Shown here piece after piece: positions 4,683-8,508 of a stretch of 8,508 nt of DNA. The stretch's first letter is position 1, and every line of letters starts with the position of its first letter. The notes beneath the pieces were generated by a model. It saw nothing but the letters and a program-made list of their open reading frames with translations, searched no databases and was not told where the DNA came from. The position numbers and the translations under genes are program-made. The DNA is from Rhodospirillaceae bacterium (GTDB lineage Bacteria; Pseudomonadota; Alphaproteobacteria; SP197), in the NCBI GenBank assembly GCA_018700655.1, contig JABIUG010000254.1:1-8508 (forward strand), read 5' to 3'.

Positions 4683-7681
4683 TCAGTTTTTGACGCCGGC
4701 GCCACACCATCCACCCAGGACGCCACCATGGACAGCAGGTCGGGTCTGCGTACCGGCTTGGGCAGGTAATCGGACATCCCTGCTTCGAGATAACGCTCCC
4801 GGTCTCCCGGCAGTGCGTCGGCGGTTAATGCGATGATTGGAACGACTGCTCGATGATCATCGAAACGTCTGATCTGACGCGCCGCCTCGACCCCTCCCAT
4901 CTCGGGCATGCTTGAATCCATCAGAACCAGGTCGAACGGTCGATGACGCAACGCTTCCAGGGCTTCGATCCCGTTGCTGGCGACCTCGACGATGTAACCG
5001 GCATGCTCCAGCAGCTTGACCGTGACCAATTGGTTCACGCGATTGTCCTCGGCGAGAAGGATGCGAATGCCTCCGCGCGCAGCATGTGGATTATCGCCTT
5101 CTCCACCGCTTTGTCGATCCGATCGAGAGAGTTCCTCACCCGACAAAGCAGCAATCAGATCGCGCTGATGCACCGGAACAGGAACAAAGGCATCGGCGCC
5201 ATCAGCCGAGGAAACACGTGATCCCACCGGGGCTACGGCCACGACCCGCACGTCGGCGAATTCAGGCAGCCCGTGCAGGGTACGCACCTGTTCGACAGGA
5301 TCGGTATGGTCGGCGAGATGGCCGATAACCGCTCCTTTCCACTGGTACCCTGCCGGCACCACTTCGTCGGGCGCCACGATCACGGCGCAACCGCCGGCAT
5401 CGGTGATCTGGCCTGCCAGCAGTTCGCGGCCAACGACCGTTGCGTCGATCACCAGAACGTCGCCATCGAGGCGAGACGCAGCAGTGTCTCCCTTTTTGGG
5501 TTCGCCAACACCGAACCGGGCAGTGAAATGGAACTCGGAGCCCTTTCCAAAGGCAGACGTAAAGCCGATCTCACCCTTCATCAGGCCGACCAGACGTCGA
5601 CTGATCGCCAGACCAAGACCGGTGCCGCCACGGGTCCGGCCCGAGGACGGATCGACCTGGCTGAACATCTCGAAAAGACGGTTGCTGGCGCCTTCAGGAA
5701 TCCCGACACCGGTATCGGTCACCGAGAAGCGCAAACGTGCTTCGCCATTCAGGGGATCGTCCAGTGAGACCCTGATGATCACGCCCCCGCTATCGGTAAA
5801 CTTCAAGGCATTGCCGACCAGGTTAACCAGAATCTGACACAACCTGCCGGCATCGCCCACCATCCGTTGGGGAATGTCCGGCGCAATGATCGCGCCCAGC
5901 ACCAGTTGTTTCTCAGAGGCGACGGGATAAAGCAGGTCGGCAACCGCGGTCACGACGTCGTCGATCTCGAATGGCGCGTGTTCCAGCTCAAGTTTGCCGG
6001 CTTCGATCTTCGAGAGATCCAGGACGTCATTGATGATGGTGAGCAAGGCCTCGCCAGATTGGCGCAGATTGTTGACGTAACGCATATGCTGACGATCAAG
6101 CCCGGAATCGCTGAGCAAATCTGCGATGTCCAGAACACCGTTCATCGGTGTGCGCAGTTCATGGCTCATCGTCGCCAGGAAGCGAGACTTTGCTTCGTTG
6201 GCTATTTCGGCTTCGTTGGTCGCCCGGCGCAATTCCTCCTCAATGGTTTTGCGTGCAGTGATGTCCTGGAGAGTCGAAAGCGAACGAACGCCATCATCGA
6301 GCCGCAGGTTGACCTCATGGATATGACGGATGCCCTGGGGATGAAGCAGGCGGTACTCGATATCGATCTCTTCACCCCGGTCTGCGGCTGCATAGGCCTG
6401 CCTCACGCGCTTTCGATCGCCGGGATGAATCGTTGCCAGGTCTTCTTCCCAGGAGACCAGCATCTCTTCCTGCGTGGTCCCGCAGATATCGGCGGCCGCT
6501 TGCGAAACCGCGATGGCGCGGCCAAGTTCAGCGTCATAGACAATGTGACCGATAGGCCCGACGCGCTGAGCAAAAGCCAGGACTTCCTGCTGCTCTGCAA
6601 GATCGCGTTCGGTGTGTCGAACATCGGTCAGGTCAAGCACCGTGCCGATCGTTCGGGGAGGTTCGCCGTCCTTGGCCGGCAAGACCTCACCGACCTCGCG
6701 CACGAACCGGGCCTCCCCATCAGGCCGTACGATCCGGTACTCCATGTCGTAGGGAGCAGCGTTCTCCATCGAAGCACGATGCTCGGCTATCACCTGATCC
6801 CTGTCACTTGGATCGATCTGATCGAGAGAAACCACCAGTGACCCCAAGAGGTCATCCTGACCCTGCCCGTGAATCGCCGCATATTCGGGTGAGACGTATA
6901 CCATCTCGTCGAGCTGGTCGTCGAAGACATAGGCCCCGATCCCGGCAATGCGCTGGGCATTTGCCAGGATCGAAGCGTATTCACGGGCCTGACGTTCGAC
7001 TTCCCGGCTTTCCGTGACGTCCAGCAGGGTTCCCACCGATCGGGCAGTTTTGCCCTTGGAACCGTCAGCATAGACGCCAGCTTCACGCACGAAACAAACT
7101 TCTCCATCCGGGCGAATCAACCGAAAATCCAGTGCATAGGATGAGCGGTTCGCCGCTGCCTCGGAGTAGATCCTCGCCACAGCTTCTTGATCGTCCGGGT
7201 GCACGAACCCCTGTTTTTCATGCCAGGAACTCAGGAGGTCATCCTGTGACAGCCCGTAGATTTCAGCAAAAGCCAGCGAACAGAAGACATTCGCCTGAAT
7301 GTCATCATCGTAGATATAGTATTCTAGACCGGCGATCTGCTGGGCGCTTTGCAACGCTGCCGACTGTTCAAAGAGTTCCTGCTCGCTTTTTCCCTGACGC
7401 TCAAACGCACGAGCCAACACTGCGATCGCAAGCAGGCCAAGTGCGGCCGACAGGACAATCGCAATCTCGGCCTCGCCGATCCGCTCGAGCCAAATCGGCA
7501 TCGGGATTTCCCAGGTGCTACGCACCTTGATGGCAACAGCCTGGACGACCATCAGTGACAGCAAAACAACCAGCGAACCGGTCAATAGACTGCGATTGCG
7601 GACGGCCAAGCAACAGGCCGTCCCCAGAACGCCGATCAGGATTGCAACAGAGATGCCAAGAAGCTCAGAATTCAGTTCCAA
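4661..7681 (-). CDS. Membrane hybrid histidine kinase with three PAS-PAC domains, pseudo-receiver and receiver
   Basis: A 1006-residue sensor kinase. Three hydrophobic helices (about 9-27, 32-51, 73-90) anchor the N-terminus with almost no periplasmic sensor domain. Three PAS-PAC repeats follow, starting near 111, 240 and 369 at a constant 129-residue period. The HisKA domain has MSHELRTP with phosphoacceptor His507. The ATPase domain shows the N box (NLVGNALKF, from 620), DTGVGIP (656-662) and GGTGLGLAI (685-693). A degenerate receiver-like segment (about 739-846, VLVIDATVVGRELL) lacks an acceptor Asp. The final receiver is intact: Glu878/Asp879, Asp922 (LMDSSMPEMGG), Thr953 and Lys975. There is no Hpt domain, but a separate Hpt gene converges on it with a 22-bp overlap. 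The predicted start is TTG at 7681-7679, kept because it precedes the first membrane helix; there is no clear ribosome site, so the exact start is uncertain. The layout resembles BarA/ArcB-type relays, with intracellular signals sensed by PAS. Signal and target unknown. Confidence 0.93.
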   Translation of the reverse strand: MELNSELLGISVAILIGVLGTACCLAVRNRSLLTGSLVVLLSLMVVQAVAIKVRSTWEIPMPIWLERIGEAEIAIVLSAALGLLAIAVLARAFERQGKSEQELFEQSAALQSAQQIAGLEYYIYDDDIQANVFCSLAFAEIYGLSQDDLLSSWHEKQGFVHPDDQEAVARIYSEAAANRSSYALDFRLIRPDGEVCFVREAGVYADGSKGKTARSVGTLLDVTESREVERQAREYASILANAQRIAGIGAYVFDDQLDEMVYVSPEYAAIHGQGQDDLLGSLVVSLDQIDPSDRDQVIAEHRASMENAAPYDMEYRIVRPDGEARFVREVGEVLPAKDGEPPRTIGTVLDLTDVRHTERDLAEQQEVLAFAQRVGPIGHIVYDAELGRAIAVSQAAADICGTTQEEMLVSWEEDLATIHPGDRKRVRQAYAAADRGEEIDIEYRLLHPQGIRHIHEVNLRLDDGVRSLSTLQDITARKTIEEELRRATNEAEIANEAKSRFLATMSHELRTPMNGVLDIADLLSDSGLDRQHMRYVNNLRQSGEALLTIINDVLDLSKIEAGKLELEHAPFEIDDVVTAVADLLYPVASEKQLVLGAIIAPDIPQRMVGDAGRLCQILVNLVGNALKFTDSGGVIIRVSLDDPLNGEARLRFSVTDTGVGIPEGASNRLFEMFSQVDPSSGRTRGGTGLGLAISRRLVGLMKGEIGFTSAFGKGSEFHFTARFGVGEPKKGDTAASRLDGDVLVIDATVVGRELLAGQITDAGGCAVIVAPDEVVPAGYQWKGAVIGHLADHTDPVEQVRTLHGLPEFADVRVVAVAPVGSRVSSADGADAFVPVPVHQRDLIAALSGEELSRSDRQSGGEGDNPHAARGGIRILLAEDNRVNQLVTVKLLEHAGYIVEVASNGIEALEALRHRPFDLVLMDSSMPEMGGVEAARQIRRFDDHRAVVPIIALTADALPGDRERYLEAGMSDYLPKPVRRPDLLSMVASWVDGVAPASKTDQGNAAR
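6223..7351 (-). repeat. Three tandem homologous PAS-PAC coding units (period 387 bp)
   Basis: Inside the kinase gene, three units of 129 codons share aligned landmarks. The opening motifs SAQQIAGLE, NAQRIAGIG and FAQRVGPIG have their Ala-Gln at residues 113, 242 and 371. HPDD, DPSD and HPGD begin at 161, 290 and 419. Each unit then has an RPDGE-like turn and ends with DVTE, DLTD or DITA. The spacing is identical between units although residues have diverged, which indicates old tandem duplication followed by substitution without indels in most of the unit. Boundaries given are approximate. Confidence 0.75.
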
Positions 7682-7834
7682 ACAGCCAAGACAGGAGTGT
7701 GTTGTCTGGCCGTTAATCCTACAACCACGTCGGGCAGCGGGCTGTGCGCCACATCACCTTGCGCATAGCTAGAGTCAGCCTGTGGAAGGTTGGTTTCTAT
7801 GGGTCGTTTTGCTCAAGTTCGGATCGCGGGGAAC

Positions 7835-7854
7835 TGGACCCGCACACGGGTCCA
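7835..7854. repeat. Perfect 8-bp stem hairpin
   Basis: TGGACCCG (7835-7842) and CGGGTCCA (7847-7854) are exact reverse complements around the loop CACA. A competing shorter stem, GCGGG (7826-7830) with CCCGC (7839-7843), uses the same left-arm bases and so excludes it. There is no T-run on either side, so an intrinsic terminator is unlikely. It could be an operator or a leader-RNA hairpin about 116 bases before the M24 start. Confidence 0.6.
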
Positions 7855-7864
7855 CCCTCTTGCG

Positions 7865-7927
7865 TGAATCCGATCTGAATCAAAGAGTTAGGGAAGATTC
7901 ACCGGTTCAGATTGGCTCGACCTGAAC
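7865..7927. repeat. Cluster of TGAATC direct and inverted repeats
   Basis: TGAATC occurs at 7865-7870 and 7876-7881, eleven bases apart, about one helical turn. Its exact inverse GATTCA is at 7896-7901. In addition CCGATCTGAA (7870-7879) pairs with TTCAGATTGG (7906-7915) with a single mismatch, and GTTCAG (7905-7910) with CTGAAC (7922-7927) exactly. Such phased, mixed direct and inverted hexamers are typical of multi-site binding by a transcription factor; the factor is not identifiable. Confidence 0.45.
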
Positions 7928-7970
7928 GAAATCTGCTCTAGGATCACGCAGCAGCTCCAGGAGACATGCC

Positions 7971-8508
7971 ATGAACGCGACCTTTGCCGCCTTCAGTGAA
8001 ACCGAACACCGATCGCGCCTGGCCCGCGCCCGTGGCGCTCTGCGTGAAGCCGGGATCGACGCCTGTATCTGTGTCGGGCTGGAAAACCTCTATTACCTCG
8101 GTGGCTACGATTCCTGGGTCGGCGTCAACAGCCTGCAAGCGATGATCTTCACCGCCGGGGATGACGAGCCGACCCTGGTCGTGCGTAATGTCGATCTGCC
8201 CCTGGCGACGGAAACCACCTGGCTGCGCGACATCAGAACCTACCATCTACACCTGGAGGACCCCGCCGCACTGATCGCCGAGATCATCGACGAAAAAGGC
8301 GGATCAGGCAGTGCCATCGGCATCGAAGCGCAATCCTATGCCTTGACCTGGGATTGGGGCCGGCAGCTCGAGCGCGCCTTGTCGCCTGTCCCGCTGGTTG
8401 ATGTCACGACCTTGCTGGGCGATCTGCGCTGGATCAAGTCGGCCGAGGAAATCGCCTGTATGCGCCGGGCGGCACACCATGCGCGTAACGGGCTTGCCGC
8501 CATGCGCC
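7971..8508 (+). CDS. M24-family metallohydrolase (creatinase/Xaa-Pro dipeptidase type), partial at 3' end
   Basis: The first 179 residues of a protein that continues beyond the window. The start is ATG at 7971 with AGGAG at 7959-7963, seven bases away; an overlapping ATG at 7966 stops after two codons. The visible part is the creatinase/prolidase N-terminal domain: an opening helix (RSRLARARGALREAGID, 14-30), the strand ACICVGLENLYYLGGYDSW (31-49), and the linker DLRWIKSAEEIACMRRAAHH (151-170), whose R-x-IKS-x-EEI pattern marks the join to the metal-binding domain. The metal ligands (two Asp, His, two Glu in family members) would lie past the window edge, so activity cannot be judged. Relatives include Xaa-Pro peptidases, creatinase and ectoine hydrolase; the N-terminal part does not decide among them. 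It lacks a signal peptide and is probably cytoplasmic. Confidence 0.88.
   Translation, partial: MNATFAAFSETEHRSRLARARGALREAGIDACICVGLENLYYLGGYDSWVGVNSLQAMIFTAGDDEPTLVVRNVDLPLATETTWLRDIRTYHLHLEDPAALIAEIIDEKGGSGSAIGIEAQSYALTWDWGRQLERALSPVPLVDVTTLLGDLRWIKSAEEIACMRRAAHHARNGLAAMR

Larger units (their letters stand above)
7682..7970. promoter_or_regulatory. Structured divergent intergenic region between kinase and M24 genes
   Basis: No convincing reading frame lies in these 289 bp. The leftward 5' region of the kinase gene shows no clear sigma70 promoter and no clear ribosome site. The right half is unusually structured: a perfect hairpin at 7835-7854, then a cluster of TGAATC/GATTCA and TTCAG/CTGAA elements at 7865-7927. 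TAGGAT at 7939-7944 is a possible -10 for the M24 gene without a good -35. The region probably carries both promoters and at least one regulator site. Confidence 0.4.

Noticed and set aside
5867..6841. 324-codon open frame antisense to the kinase
   Set aside because: It lies fully opposite conserved PAS, HisKA and HATPase coding sequence, its translation shows no recognisable domain, and long antisense frames are common in GC-rich genes.
7835..7854. Intrinsic terminator at the perfect hairpin
   Set aside because: Neither strand has a T-run after the stem, and no gene ends nearby; both flanking genes start away from this region.
7801..7860. tRNA-like segment (GTTCGGATC resembles a T-arm)
   Set aside because: No acceptor stem, anticodon arm or D-arm can be folded around it.
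7944..8246. 100-codon leftward frame at the start of the M24 gene
   Set aside because: It is antisense to a clear creatinase N-terminal domain.
1..8508. Mobile element, CRISPR array or defence island
   Set aside because: No transposase, integrase, terminal inverted repeats, spaced direct repeats, Cas or toxin-antitoxin genes were seen; gene style is uniform across the window.

Overview
The window reads as ordinary bacterial chromosome with moderately high GC, dense genes, short intergenic gaps and a mix of ATG, GTG and TTG starts. The protein styles (a hybrid histidine kinase with a PAS array and a separate Hpt protein, a type I Baeyer-Villiger monooxygenase, a DAO-type amine oxidase, an NTF2-like small protein) fit a heterotrophic proteobacterium, most likely an alphaproteobacterium. 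That assignment is inference from protein style, because no rRNA or other phylogenetic marker is present. I see no tRNA, rRNA, insertion sequence, phage gene, CRISPR array or attachment site.

Layout from left to right: the start of a leftward partial reading frame (1-44) sits just downstream of a leftward short-chain dehydrogenase/reductase (73-795). A 184-bp divergent gap separates that from a rightward pair, a small NTF2-like/lumazine-binding-like protein (980-1354) and a DAO-family FAD oxidoreductase (1368-2480). Only 30 bp further on lies the end of a convergent, leftward flavin monooxygenase of the Baeyer-Villiger type (2511-4145). A 162-bp divergent gap with promoter-like hexamers and a composite dyad leads to a rightward stand-alone Hpt protein (4308-4682). 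Its 3' end overlaps by 22 bp the 3' end of a leftward 1006-residue hybrid histidine kinase (4661-7681). A 289-bp divergent gap, rich in inverted and direct repeats, precedes the start of a rightward M24/creatinase-type metallohydrolase that runs off the window (7971 onward).

Functionally there are two blocks. The left block is oxidoreductive: SDR, DAO oxidase and BVMO could act in catabolism of small alcohols, ketones or amines, but no shared substrate can be read from the sequence. The right block is signalling. The kinase has three membrane helices, three PAS-PAC repeats at a strict 129-residue period, HisKA and HATPase domains, a degenerate receiver and an intact receiver, but no Hpt domain of its own. 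The neighbouring Hpt protein is the obvious candidate for the missing relay step. The response regulator that would deliver the output is not in the window.

I do not see a clear-cut undescribed system. The points most worth a second look are the split phosphorelay with its convergent overlap and altered Hpt motif, the period-129 PAS array, and the two structured divergent intergenic regions (4192-4220 and 7835-7927).
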